A stretch of 45,655 bases of DNA from a virus. The DNA lies in IMG/VR virus record IMGVR_UViG_3300028829_000410, positions 1-45,655 of that record; one strand, 5' to 3'. A program made the translations under genes and the position numbers. This document shows, piece after piece, positions 7,034-15,092 of this stretch (positions are counted from its first letter, which is position 1; the number at the start of each line of letters is the position of its first letter). The notes under the pieces were generated by a model. The model did no database searches. It saw nothing but the letters and a program-made list of their open reading frames with translations, and was not told the origin of the DNA.

Positions 7034-8864
7034 TAAAGAAAAAGAACTTAGTCAATTTTCATTAGACACATTAAAAGATAGATACTATTGGGAGGAAGAA
7101 GATCATGCTCAACAAGCTTTTGCTAGGGCTGCAATATTTGGGTCAACGTACAAAGGACACACTGATTACGGTCTTGCACAAAGACTTTATAACTACGCAA
7201 GTTCTTGCTGGTTTATGTTTAGTACCCCTATACTTAGTAACGGGGGAACCTCTCGCGGTCTCCCCATTAGCTGTTTTCTTAATTTTGTCCCTGATTCCCG
7301 TCATGGGTTATCTGATCACTATGATGAAAACATATGGTTGGCATCAGCAGGTGGAGGTGTCGGTGGATATTGGGGTGCTGTTCGGAGTAACGGTACTAGC
7401 ACTACTAACGGTAGCAAATCTACTGGCTCTATCCCTTTTATGCATGTCGTAGATTCACAGATGCTAGCCTTTAATCAGGGCGTTACAAGGCGTGGTAGCT
7501 ATGCAGCCTACATGGATGTAAGCCATCCTGAGATTGAGGAGTTTATAGCCATGCGTAAGACTACAGGAGGAGACTTAAACCGTAAGTGCTTGAACCTACA
7601 CAACGCAGTAAACATAACCAATGAGTTTTTAGATGCGGTACGAGATGATTTATCTTGGAGATTGATTGATCCAAAAACCAAGACAGCCGTAAAAAATGTA
7701 AGTGCTAGAGACTTATGGTGGCAGATAATACATACACGCTCTGAGACAGGTGAGCCATACATAGTTAATCTAGATAACTGCAATGACGCACTACCCAAAG
7801 AACAAAAAGACTTAGGCTTAGAGATACGCCAGAGTAACCTATGCTCAGAAATTACTTTACCTACTAACGAAGAACGTACAGCGGTCTGCTGTTTGTCTAG
7901 TGTTAACCTAGAAAAGTTTGATGAGTGGTCTACCGACAGTTTGTTTATTGATGACCTTGTTACTATGCTTGATAATGTAATAGAACATTTCATTGAGAAC
8001 GCAGTAGACACAGACGAGCTAGGAACATACAGAGCTAACGCAGACAGATTTAAAAATCATATTAAGGAGGGAATGAATGGATATAAAAAATCAACTTACT
8101 CGGCTTATCGAGAGAGGAGTATCGGGCTGGGAGCGATGGGTTTCCATAGTTACCTCCAAAGCAAAGGAATCCCTTTTGAAGGTATGTACGCGAGTTCGTT
8201 TAACAACAGAGCGTTTAACCTTATCAAAACTAAAGCAGTTGACGCAAGTAAAAGACTTGCTGAAGAAAGGGGCGAAGCACCTGATATGGCTGGTAGCGGA
8301 TTACGTAATGCTCATCTCTTGGCTGTTGCTCCTAACGCTTCTAGTTCCATTATATGTAATGGTACAAGCCCTAGTATTGAGCCTTCAAGGGCTAATGTGT
8401 ATACTCACAAAACGCTAACAGGATCTTACCGCGTACAAAATAAGTACCTTGAGAAACTTTTAGAAAGTAAAAATAAAAATACAGATAAAGTATGGAAGGA
8501 TATATCAGCACATGAGGGGTCAGTGCAGCACCTAGACTTTTTAACTGATGAAGAAAAAGAAGTATTTAAAACTGCACCAGAAATAAATCAGATATGGATA
8601 ATAGAACACGCACACCACAGACAAAACTATATATGTCAAAGCCAAAGCGTAAACTTATTCTTTGCTCCACCTAAAGCTACTGAGCCACAGGAAGTACACG
8701 ATGCTTTTCTACAGTATGTTAATGATGTTCATTGGGCAGGAGCTAAAAACTTAAAGTCTCTGTACTACTTGCGGTCTGACGCTGCAAGAAATGCAGAAAA
8801 TGTAAACATAAAAATACCACGCATAGACTTAGAAAATGTCGAATGTCTAGCGTGTGAGGGATAA
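6987..8864 (+). CDS. nrdA: Ribonucleoside-diphosphate reductase alpha subunit (class I)
   Basis: The 625-residue large subunit that reduces ribonucleotides to deoxyribonucleotides for phage DNA synthesis. The active-site triad N284-x-C286-x-E288 (NLCSE) is present, as are the redox cysteines C96 (ISCF) and C301 (AVCC), and a C-terminal CLAC pair (C620, C623) for re-reduction. There is no N-terminal ATP-cone: the sequence goes almost straight into the catalytic barrel, so overall dATP feedback is probably lost. An AAGGA site precedes the ATG. nrdB follows after two bases, forming a classic pair. Confidence 0.97.
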   Translation: MTLKTQEYLGIQIDYDKEKELSQFSLDTLKDRYYWEEEDHAQQAFARAAIFGSTYKGHTDYGLAQRLYNYASSCWFMFSTPILSNGGTSRGLPISCFLNFVPDSRHGLSDHYDENIWLASAGGGVGGYWGAVRSNGTSTTNGSKSTGSIPFMHVVDSQMLAFNQGVTRRGSYAAYMDVSHPEIEEFIAMRKTTGGDLNRKCLNLHNAVNITNEFLDAVRDDLSWRLIDPKTKTAVKNVSARDLWWQIIHTRSETGEPYIVNLDNCNDALPKEQKDLGLEIRQSNLCSEITLPTNEERTAVCCLSSVNLEKFDEWSTDSLFIDDLVTMLDNVIEHFIENAVDTDELGTYRANADRFKNHIKEGMNGYKKSTYSAYRERSIGLGAMGFHSYLQSKGIPFEGMYASSFNNRAFNLIKTKAVDASKRLAEERGEAPDMAGSGLRNAHLLAVAPNASSSIICNGTSPSIEPSRANVYTHKTLTGSYRVQNKYLEKLLESKNKNTDKVWKDISAHEGSVQHLDFLTDEEKEVFKTAPEINQIWIIEHAHHRQNYICQSQSVNLFFAPPKATEPQEVHDAFLQYVNDVHWAGAKNLKSLYYLRSDAARNAENVNIKIPRIDLENVECLACEG

Positions 8865-8866
8865 CA

Positions 8867-9829
8867 ATGAGCCTACTTAATACCAGAGATTACTACAAAC
8901 CTTTTGACCATCCTTGGATGTTTGATTACTACGTACAGCAGAATCAGATGCATTGGTTTCCAGAGGATGTACCACTACACAATGACGTTAAAGATTGGCA
9001 AGACCTTAACGACACAGAACGCAGCTTGCTCACACAGATATTTAGATTGTTTACTCAGTCGGATGTAGATGTAGGGTCAGGCTATGTAGATAAGTACATG
9101 CGTATCTTTAAAAAACCAGAAGCTCGTATGATGATGGGGTCTTTTGCTAACATGGAAAGCATACACCAACATGCATACAGCTTACTGTTAGACACGGTAG
9201 GTATGCCTGAGACAGAGTACAAAGCGTTTGCAGAGTACGAAGCTATGGCAGACAAACATGAATACATAAACAATATAAAGGTTACTGTTAAAGATAAAGA
9301 AAGTATTGCTAAAGCGTTGGCTGTGTACAGTGGATTTACCGAGGGGCTGCAGTTATTTAGTAGCTTTATAATACTTTTAAACTTTCCAAGATTCGGAAAG
9401 ATGAAAGGTATGGGTCAGATAATCACATACTCTATACGGGATGAGTCCTTACACGTAGAGGCTATGACAAAATTGTTTCGTGAGTTTATACAAGAGAACA
9501 TAAACCTGTGGACTGATGACTTTAAGAAAGAAATTTATCAGGCTTGTAGAGATATGGTAGACCTAGAGGATAGATTCTTAGACTTGGTGTTTGAGGTAGG
9601 AGAGATAGAAGGATTAACTAAAGAAGAAATGCAGCAGTACATTAGATACATTGCAGACCGCAGACTACTACAGCTAGGATTAAAACCTAACTATGATGTA
9701 CACGATAATCCTTTAACTTGGCTTGATGATGTGCTAGGCGTAGAACACCAGAACTTTTTTGAGGGTCGCTCTACTTCTTACATGAAGGCAGGGCTACGAG
9801 GCGACTTAGAAAAGGTGAAGTTTGTATGA
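8867..9829 (+). CDS. nrdB: Ribonucleoside-diphosphate reductase beta subunit (class I)
   Basis: A 320-residue ferritin-like subunit that makes the radical for NrdA. The metal ligands can be placed as D66, E97, H100, E159, E193 and H196, and a Tyr (Y104) stands in the radical position four residues after H100 (ESIHQHAY), consistent with a tyrosyl-radical enzyme. Other landmarks are EGLQLF and YSIRDESLH. It follows nrdA by two bases and overlaps the next start (ATGA). The cofactor metal (Fe or Mn) cannot be decided from sequence. Confidence 0.96.
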   Translation: MSLLNTRDYYKPFDHPWMFDYYVQQNQMHWFPEDVPLHNDVKDWQDLNDTERSLLTQIFRLFTQSDVDVGSGYVDKYMRIFKKPEARMMMGSFANMESIHQHAYSLLLDTVGMPETEYKAFAEYEAMADKHEYINNIKVTVKDKESIAKALAVYSGFTEGLQLFSSFIILLNFPRFGKMKGMGQIITYSIRDESLHVEAMTKLFREFIQENINLWTDDFKKEIYQACRDMVDLEDRFLDLVFEVGEIEGLTKEEMQQYIRYIADRRLLQLGLKPNYDVHDNPLTWLDDVLGVEHQNFFEGRSTSYMKAGLRGDLEKVKFV

Positions 9830-10041
9830 ATAAAAAAGAAGGAAACATAATATCGTTCAGAGTTTTTATAGATTCAAAAGGTAACTTAGTTACGGAGTTT
9901 AAGAAACTTCCTGAAAAAGAAATCAATAATATATTTGACGAGCATGACTCGCCTTTAGTATCAAAGATAATTAACGAGCTAAACCCCAAACTAGAGGGGC
10001 TTCACTCGCATCTAGAAAAAGAGTTAGGGGTTCTACGTTAG
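9826..10041 (+). CDS. Hypothetical protein, 71 aa, last gene of the rightward arm
   Basis: A 71-residue charged protein (MNKKEGNIISFRVFID... ending LEKELGVLR) whose ATG overlaps the nrdB stop. The start resembles a short beta-hairpin (ISFRVFIDSKGNLVTEFKKLP) followed by helices. The stop codon overlaps the stop of the pqqA-like gene on the other strand, so the two operons meet tail to tail. No family recognised. Confidence 0.6.
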   Translation: MNKKEGNIISFRVFIDSKGNLVTEFKKLPEKEINNIFDEHDSPLVSKIINELNPKLEGLHSHLEKELGVLR

Positions 10042-10112
10042 CGCATGTTTATGTACATCGTAACTTCAAAGCCATATCTCATATCTATGTATGTTGGTTT
10101 TTCCCATATCAT
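10038..10112 (-). CDS. pqqA: Pyrroloquinoline quinone precursor peptide PqqA
   Basis: A 24-residue peptide beginning MIWEKPTYID and continuing with MRYGFEVTMYINMR. It matches the short beta/gamma-proteobacterial PqqA pattern at nearly every conserved place: W3, K5-P6, D10, R12, G14, the core E16-V-T-x-Y20, and the final Arg. In PQQ synthesis the Glu and Tyr of the E-x3-Y core are cross-linked by the radical SAM enzyme PqqE with PqqD, so both atom donors of PQQ are present. A GGAG ribosome site lies nine bases upstream, and the gene starts 15 bases after the previous stop at the far end of the late transcript. No other pqq gene is in the window, so host PqqB-F would be needed. Confidence 0.9.
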   Translation of the reverse strand: MIWEKPTYIDMRYGFEVTMYINMR

Positions 10113-10127
10113 TGTAAATATCTCCTT

Positions 10128-10373
10128 TTAACTTACTGCTTTAATACCTAATCGTCTATTCAGCACCATTTGTTCTGATGTGCTTAAAACAAAATTAGAA
10201 TGTTTACATATCTGCTCTATCAATAATTTTTTTAAAGCATCGTCTTTTCTGTTGCTCTCAGCACAACCGTATATCTCAGAGAACATCGTGCCTAAATGTT
10301 GTAGGGCATCGGTGTTTACTCTGATTGTGGCTGCTTCTGGAGACTCTGTTTGAAAATTAAAAAACTCATCCAT
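10128..10373 (-). CDS. Hypothetical protein, 81 aa
   Basis: An 81-residue soluble protein (MDEFFNFQTESPEAATIRVN..., ending RRLGIKAVS) with predicted helices and two cysteines (GCAES, ICKHS). It lies four bases after the adenylate cyclase stop and 15 bases before pqqA, so it is co-transcribed with both. No family recognised; context makes a role in the same cassette likely but undefined. Confidence 0.6.
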   Translation of the reverse strand: MDEFFNFQTESPEAATIRVNTDALQHLGTMFSEIYGCAESNRKDDALKKLLIEQICKHSNFVLSTSEQMVLNRRLGIKAVS

Positions 10374-10377
10374 TTCA

Positions 10378-12174
10378 TTATGCCTCTAAGTCAGTTGTAA
10401 AAACTTGAAGTGGTTGCTCCTTACCTTTAACTGTAATCTCATTCATCTTTGTTAAATTGTATTTACTTTTACCTGCTGTAGATTCACCTATTAATATATC
10501 TACCTGTTGTTCTTTAGTAGCAGATTCTAAACGGGCTGCTGTATTTACAGCGTCACCTATAGCTGTATAGTCAAACCTTGAATCACTTCCCATATTACCT
10601 ATGACAGCTTCTCCTGAGTTTATACCTATACCTATAGCAATCTTCGGTAACCCTTCTTTAACAAGCTTGTCATTCAACAAGTCCATATTAATTAGTATTT
10701 GATTAGCACAGTTAATAGCTCTGTATTCGTGGTTATCTTGGTCAAGTGGCGCATTAAAGATAGCCATCATAGCGTCACCAATATACTTATCTACCATCCC
10801 ACCATACTTCTGTACCGCAGTTTGCTGTGCCGTTAAAGCTTTGTTCATAATATAAGTTACTTTTTCAGGCGGTAAAGTCTCGGACATACTCGTAAACCCT
10901 CTAACATCCGTAAATAAAAAGGTAGCGTATCTCTTTTCTCCACCTAATCTAAGCAAGCTTGGGTCTTTTTGTAGCTGTTTAACCTGTCTAGGGTCTAGAT
11001 AATGCTCAAATTGTTTCTTTATTTGTTGCCTAAGCCTATGTTGGGTACGGTAATTTAAAAAGTAGGCCACCGTAGAGGCCAAAATCTGGGTGATTAATGC
11101 CCAAGTTGTATCTATTAGCAGCCCATTCTTAACAAATAGTATTTCTGTTGCTGCTGTACCACCAAAAATTACCAGTAAAGAAAGCACTCCTCCGACCACA
11201 CCTAAGCCACTGACTAACATCCACACCAGAGTCACTGTAGTGATGTATATGAGGAGTTCTAGCAACAATGCATAGTTGGGTACATGTGGACTGTTCTCTA
11301 TCAACATGGACTCTGCTAGGGCTGCTTGAATGTATTGAGGTTCTAGAAGTCCTATGGGCGTTGCTACCTGTGGCATTACTCCATCGGCTGTAACACCTAC
11401 AAAAACAAACCTACCTTCTATGTCGTAAGAATCGTACATCTCATCTATCAAAGAAACCTCGTAAGTCTTTACCCAAGATACCCACTTCCTACCTAACGAG
11501 TCTACTTTAACAGGCGGTATACCTTGTACTGTAACTTCTTCTAACCCATTCTGACCAGTTGTTATTATATATGTCTGTGCATCTGCCAGTACCTTTAGTA
11601 CCTGTGTACCAAAAGAAGCCAGCCAACCGTCAGGAGTCTTGTATAGTAGCGGTACTCTGCGTACTAAGTTGTCTACCTCTACAGGAGCTGTTGCTATACC
11701 CTGCTCAGTCCAATCCGAGTCCTTTAGTATATCTATGTTTTGAGCTACACCGTTTGATAAGTAACCGCCTTCTCCCTCACCACGTATAACAGTTCCTACG
11801 GTTTCGGGGTACTCTCCACTGTTGTTACCAAACAAGGCTAACACTGTAGATGTGTGGCTTAGAGACTTAGCAAAGGCTTCATCTCCTCCGAGCCTGTCTG
11901 GATGTGGAAAGGACATAACCCATCCTACTCCTGTAGCACCTCTACGCAATAAGCTGTTGTTTATCTCTGCTAGTCTAGCGCGAGGTAGTGGATACCCACC
12001 CTCTCTGTCTATATCTTCTGCTGTAATGTTTAGTATTGCAAAGTAACCAGACTCCTCTGGTGTCTCTACAAGCCTATCAAATGTTCTCATCTTTAGAACT
12101 TGATAAGCTGTAGGCTGTAGCAGTAGGGGAAGTATAAGTAAACTTATTAAAATAAAACCGTATAAATTTTTCAT
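10378..12174 (-). CDS. CHASE2-domain class III adenylate cyclase
   Basis: A 598-residue membrane sensor that should make cAMP. Order: N-terminal membrane anchor (residues ~4-23), periplasmic CHASE2 sensor (~30-300, with PRARLAEIN, WVMSFPHPDRLGGD and FVFVGVTADG), three membrane helices (~300-375), then a cytoplasmic cyclase domain (~412-595). Catalytic residues are intact: metal-binding D423 (FTDVRGF) and D467 (IGDAMMA), adenine-selecting K463 with T537 (DYTAIGD, class IIIb pattern), and transition-state N544 and R548 (NTAARLE). The start overlaps the FecR gene stop (TAATG). FecR-domain/CHASE2-cyclase gene pairs are familiar in bacterial chromosomes; here the pair sits in a phage late operon. 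Confidence 0.95.
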   Translation of the reverse strand: MKNLYGFILISLLILPLLLQPTAYQVLKMRTFDRLVETPEESGYFAILNITAEDIDREGGYPLPRARLAEINNSLLRRGATGVGWVMSFPHPDRLGGDEAFAKSLSHTSTVLALFGNNSGEYPETVGTVIRGEGEGGYLSNGVAQNIDILKDSDWTEQGIATAPVEVDNLVRRVPLLYKTPDGWLASFGTQVLKVLADAQTYIITTGQNGLEEVTVQGIPPVKVDSLGRKWVSWVKTYEVSLIDEMYDSYDIEGRFVFVGVTADGVMPQVATPIGLLEPQYIQAALAESMLIENSPHVPNYALLLELLIYITTVTLVWMLVSGLGVVGGVLSLLVIFGGTAATEILFVKNGLLIDTTWALITQILASTVAYFLNYRTQHRLRQQIKKQFEHYLDPRQVKQLQKDPSLLRLGGEKRYATFLFTDVRGFTSMSETLPPEKVTYIMNKALTAQQTAVQKYGGMVDKYIGDAMMAIFNAPLDQDNHEYRAINCANQILINMDLLNDKLVKEGLPKIAIGIGINSGEAVIGNMGSDSRFDYTAIGDAVNTAARLESATKEQQVDILIGESTAGKSKYNLTKMNEITVKGKEQPLQVFTTDLEA

Positions 12175-13316
12175 TAAGATCCTTGTAGTATTCTTATTGT
12201 TGAATCTGAGCCACCATTAATCTTGACAATCTTCTCGACACCTTCTTGCATAAGGACTACGGTATACGCATTACTTCCATCTACGTCTAACCTAACTTTG
12301 TGTCCTACGAATCTTTGCAGCGTAACTATCTGCCCATTTACTAGCGTAGTAATCTGTGTATCTTTATCCTGACCTAGTGCTGTACCTGTAATCTGCATCG
12401 TACTAGATTGTTTCAATTTATCTTCTTCTTCGGCAACTGCAAGAGCATCTAGCACATTTAACAGATCTTCCAAGAAGTTAACATCAAGATAATTAATATC
12501 TAATTCAGTAAATTCAAACTCTGAGGACTCGTCAAGGAAATCATCCGCTAAAAAGTCCACATCTAACCCTGAAAAATCTAAGTAAGGATTGCTTTCTGCT
12601 ACAGTTTCTACCTCCTCGGCACGTTCGGCTCTTTTAGGAGGAGTTACAATCAACATGTTATCAATTAAATCTAATGTTAAATTTAATATAGCAGGTTTAG
12701 TCGGGGCATTTACAAACAACGAAGCTGTAGTAGCTTGATAAGGTTTGTTTAAGGTTACGCTACCAGCTGCTGTCGAAACTACAATCTCTCCAGACGACAA
12801 ACCGTTAGCATCAGGCAGTAAAATAATTAAACTTTTACCAAGCTCATCTACTGTACATGTAAAGTCTGTACCTAGTATTGCAATGTTTGCTGTAGGTGTA
12901 GATAAGTTAATATTCTTTTTATCTATTTTACCTAGCTTACCTGTAAGAAACCTAGCCGTACCTCTAGCAAATTTCAGAGTCATCTTAGATTTGCTAGGGT
13001 TTGGATTGTAAATGTACTCATTAATTAGTAACTTGCTATGCTCAGTAAGTCTTACTTTACTGTCATCTTCAAAAGTTATAGCCATCCTACCTCTAGAAGT
13101 TTCTACATTATCTAAAGATTGTATGCCTAAGTTAAGCTCTGCTCCTAACTCTTTGTCTCTGATTATCCTACCACGACCGTTAAGCTCTGATATAGCTCCT
13201 ATGTCAGCAGCCCACAGCGGTTCCTTGATCGTCTTGCTCAACACAAACAGAACCATTAGAGCCATCAGAAGTAATTTTGAGCCAATCGTTATTTTGTGTA
13301 CTTGTTTGTGAAACAC
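12174..13316 (-). CDS. Secreted FecR-domain protein
   Basis: A 380-residue exported protein. A signal peptide (LLLMALMVLFVL... ending near WAA at ~35) is followed by a FecR domain at ~38-170: GIQSLDNVETSRGRMAITF and DDSKVRLTEHSKLLINEY match the 'GD.V.T...G...I.F.DGS.L.L...S.L' pattern. A very acidic stretch (~250-300, rich in LD/FL/ED) and a beta-rich tail follow. Such proteins are usually periplasmic regulators or partners of CHASE2 cyclases. The GTG start at 13316 has AAGGA upstream and overlaps the curlin-like gene by 113 bases; ATG 13265 is an alternative that keeps the signal peptide. It is coupled to the cyclase by TAATG. Confidence 0.85.
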   Translation of the reverse strand: MFHKQVHKITIGSKLLLMALMVLFVLSKTIKEPLWAADIGAISELNGRGRIIRDKELGAELNLGIQSLDNVETSRGRMAITFEDDSKVRLTEHSKLLINEYIYNPNPSKSKMTLKFARGTARFLTGKLGKIDKKNINLSTPTANIAILGTDFTCTVDELGKSLIILLPDANGLSSGEIVVSTAAGSVTLNKPYQATTASLFVNAPTKPAILNLTLDLIDNMLIVTPPKRAERAEEVETVAESNPYLDFSGLDVDFLADDFLDESSEFEFTELDINYLDVNFLEDLLNVLDALAVAEEEDKLKQSSTMQITGTALGQDKDTQITTLVNGQIVTLQRFVGHKVRLDVDGSNAYTVVLMQEGVEKIVKINGGSDSTIRILQGS

Positions 13317-13902
13317 TGAATGTCCTTGAACCTCCTGTATGATCTAACCAAAAATAACCGCCAGAACTAGCATTAACTCCTGTACCTGTATAGGTTACAG
13401 TATTGTCGCTGCCGTCAATATCCATGTAGTTAGTTGCTTGATCAATGTTTATGCTAGATGTAATTGTGTTATTACTTCCCTGTATTATCCAATCTAAATC
13501 AAGAGTACTTGCTGCTGCGCTAGTTGCTTGATTTAGCGTCATGGTATTGCTACTACCCGTTACATTTACATTTACGTTAGAACTGTCTGCCCCATACGTA
13601 TTGCTTGTATCAGTTGAAACTGTCATATCATTTGAATCACCTGTAAACTGAAAAAATCCAGTGTACTCTCCTTTCCAAAGGTTGCTTGAACCTATTTGAT
13701 TTATATCTAGAGTATTTGTTGTACCTATGAAGTCAAAATCTGTAAGCGTACCTGCTACAGAACCAACACCACCTATCAGGTTAGAACCGCCCTGTTGTTC
13801 TAGGTCAATACTTGCAGTCGCTCCTGATTGATCCATATATATCTCGTTATCAGCTAAAACAAAATGCATAACAGAAAAAAATAATATAAACGCTTTAATC
13901 AT
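13204..13902 (-). CDS. Curlin-like repeat protein (putative amyloid subunit)
   Basis: A 232-residue exported protein: signal peptide (MIKAFILFFSVMHFVLA) and then a chain rich in N, S, T, G, Q and D with almost no Lys or Arg. Imperfect curlin-type units recur, such as NEIYMDQSGA, NTLDINQIGSSN, NTMTLNQAT, NTITSSINIDQATN and a final VCVEQDDQG. These fit 'N-x-I/L-x-I/V-x-Q-x-G-x2-N', the beta-arcade of CsgA/CsgB. A GGGAG site precedes the ATG, and the gene overlaps the csgG-like gene by eight bases. Two Cys near the C-terminus could form a disulphide. Repeats are degenerate, so another beta-solenoid adhesin is possible; csgG/csgF next door make a curli-type cargo the best reading. Confidence 0.72.
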   Translation of the reverse strand: MIKAFILFFSVMHFVLADNEIYMDQSGATASIDLEQQGGSNLIGGVGSVAGTLTDFDFIGTTNTLDINQIGSSNLWKGEYTGFFQFTGDSNDMTVSTDTSNTYGADSSNVNVNVTGSSNTMTLNQATSAAASTLDLDWIIQGSNNTITSSINIDQATNYMDIDGSDNTVTYTGTGVNASSGGYFWLDHTGGSRTFSVSQTSTQNNDWLKITSDGSNGSVCVEQDDQGTAVGC

Positions 13903-14737
13903 TTTTTATCTCCCAGTATTTTTTGCTTATCCCTTCGTTAATAGTTTGTAGTACTGCTGTCTCTATTGCTGCTTGAAGGGCAATGTTTATCGATTCATTC
14001 TGCACCGAACCATTTTCAATTTCTATTAGTTCAGTTCCTTGAGCTACAAATTTAAAAACATCTTGGTTGTATCCTACACTTAGGACACTCTTAGTTACTA
14101 AAGTTTCTATTAGTACCCTACCAGTAAGTACAGAAACTGTTCTTAATGATACAGTAATAATATCTTGTCTGTATTTTCTGGAAGCTCCGATACCTAAGTA
14201 CCTTGCTCCAGAACCTCCAGAAAGCACATTACTTTCGTAACCTACGACACTTCCCTCCATAAGCAACCCTGCAAAAAGTAAAGGCTTTAACTTTTGCTTC
14301 TCATCAAAGTCTGCTCTAGCTGACCTGATAAGCTGCCTTTCCTTTGCAAGATGCTCTAGCCCTACTCTATCGACTACATCGAAGAACCCACGCTTCTCAG
14401 AACCTGCGTGGTGTAACGCTCGTATAAGATACGCTACAGGCTTTTGAGTTACGGCAGTACTGAAGCTTGCATACTCCCCGTTGCTTCTTCTCTGCCCCGT
14501 GTCATCTAAGAAAGCTCCTGCATACACCGCAACTACGGGTTTTTTAATCGGTGCATTTACTCTTGCAAGTTCTTTTATAAGAAGCTTTCGTATAACTGGT
14601 TGTTCTATTTTGGGAGATATATGTCCTTTTATTCCTCCTGTATTTGCACAACTAGAAAGTAAAGCTGCCAATAGGAACAGTAATAGTAGTTTCACCACCT
14701 TCCGTGTCTGTAATTTTAAGTGAAACAAAACTTCCAT
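13895..14737 (-). CDS. csgG: CsgG-like curli secretion pore lipoprotein
   Basis: A 280-residue homologue of the outer-membrane nonameric pore that exports curli subunits. The lipobox LLSSC places the lipidated Cys at residue 30. The match to E. coli CsgG is extensive: VVAVYAGAFLDDTGQ (VSVYNIQDETGQ), FSTAVTQ, GLEHLAKERQLIRSA (GLQNLLNERKIIRAA) and especially MEGSVVGYESNVLSGG-GARYLGIGA, then TVSLRTVSVLTG and the C-terminal AIETAVLQTINEGI--YW. GTG 14695 would give a more typical lipoprotein signal, so the start is open. It follows the csgF-like gene with an overlap and precedes the curlin-like gene. Confidence 0.96.
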   Translation of the reverse strand: MEVLFHLKLQTRKVVKLLLLFLLAALLSSCANTGGIKGHISPKIEQPVIRKLLIKELARVNAPIKKPVVAVYAGAFLDDTGQRRSNGEYASFSTAVTQKPVAYLIRALHHAGSEKRGFFDVVDRVGLEHLAKERQLIRSARADFDEKQKLKPLLFAGLLMEGSVVGYESNVLSGGSGARYLGIGASRKYRQDIITVSLRTVSVLTGRVLIETLVTKSVLSVGYNQDVFKFVAQGTELIEIENGSVQNESINIALQAAIETAVLQTINEGISKKYWEIKND

Positions 14738-15092
14738 CTGTACTATAATCCACCTTATTACCTTCTAATGTAAAGCTTCCGCTTTCTGATTTAGTTTCTC
14801 CAAACATATTGTCTACTAGCTGCCTAGATAACTCTGCATATATGCGACTTTCTAAGTTACGAATAAACCTAGCAAGCGTTGTGTTATTTTGGTCACGTAA
14901 TAGTTCTTCTTTATACGCTTGAATTTCTTCTTTAATTTTTTCTTCACGACTGTGTTCTTGGTTTTCTATAGTAAGGTAGTGCGCTGACGTACCGTTACCA
15001 GAAAAACTAGGACTCTTAAATTTAAATAACATCTCATCAGCAGAAATGACATTTAAAAATAAACTACATACAACACTAAGTAGTAGTTTCAT
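14652..15092 (-). CDS. csgF: CsgF-like curli assembly factor
   Basis: About 146 residues: signal peptide MKLLLSVVCSLFLNVISA, then DEMLFKFKSPSFSGNG, which matches the CsgF N-terminus (MTFQFRNPNFGGNP) that plugs into the CsgG pore. A middle helix (ESRIYAELSRQLVDNMFG) corresponds to SQILGGLLSNI, and the C-terminal strands (YSTDGSFVSLKITDTEGGETTITVP) match [25 protein letters not shown] of E. coli. I choose ATG 15092; GTG 15116 would add eight residues. It lies directly before csgG, the usual partner; CsgF caps CsgG and couples secretion to nucleation. Confidence 0.92.
   Translation of the reverse strand: MKLLLSVVCSLFLNVISADEMLFKFKSPSFSGNGTSAHYLTIENQEHSREEKIKEEIQAYKEELLRDQNNTTLARFIRNLESRIYAELSRQLVDNMFGETKSESGSFTLEGNKVDYSTDGSFVSLKITDTEGGETTITVPIGSFTF

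Noticed and set aside
7508-8011. 167-residue minus-strand frame within nrdA
   Set aside because: The sense frame carries the NrdA active site; no independent signal supports the antisense frame.
9984-10015. Possible bidirectional terminator (CCCC/GGGG and CTAGA/TCTAG dyads)
   Set aside because: Stems are only 4-5 bases, mutually exclusive and lack a T-run on either side.
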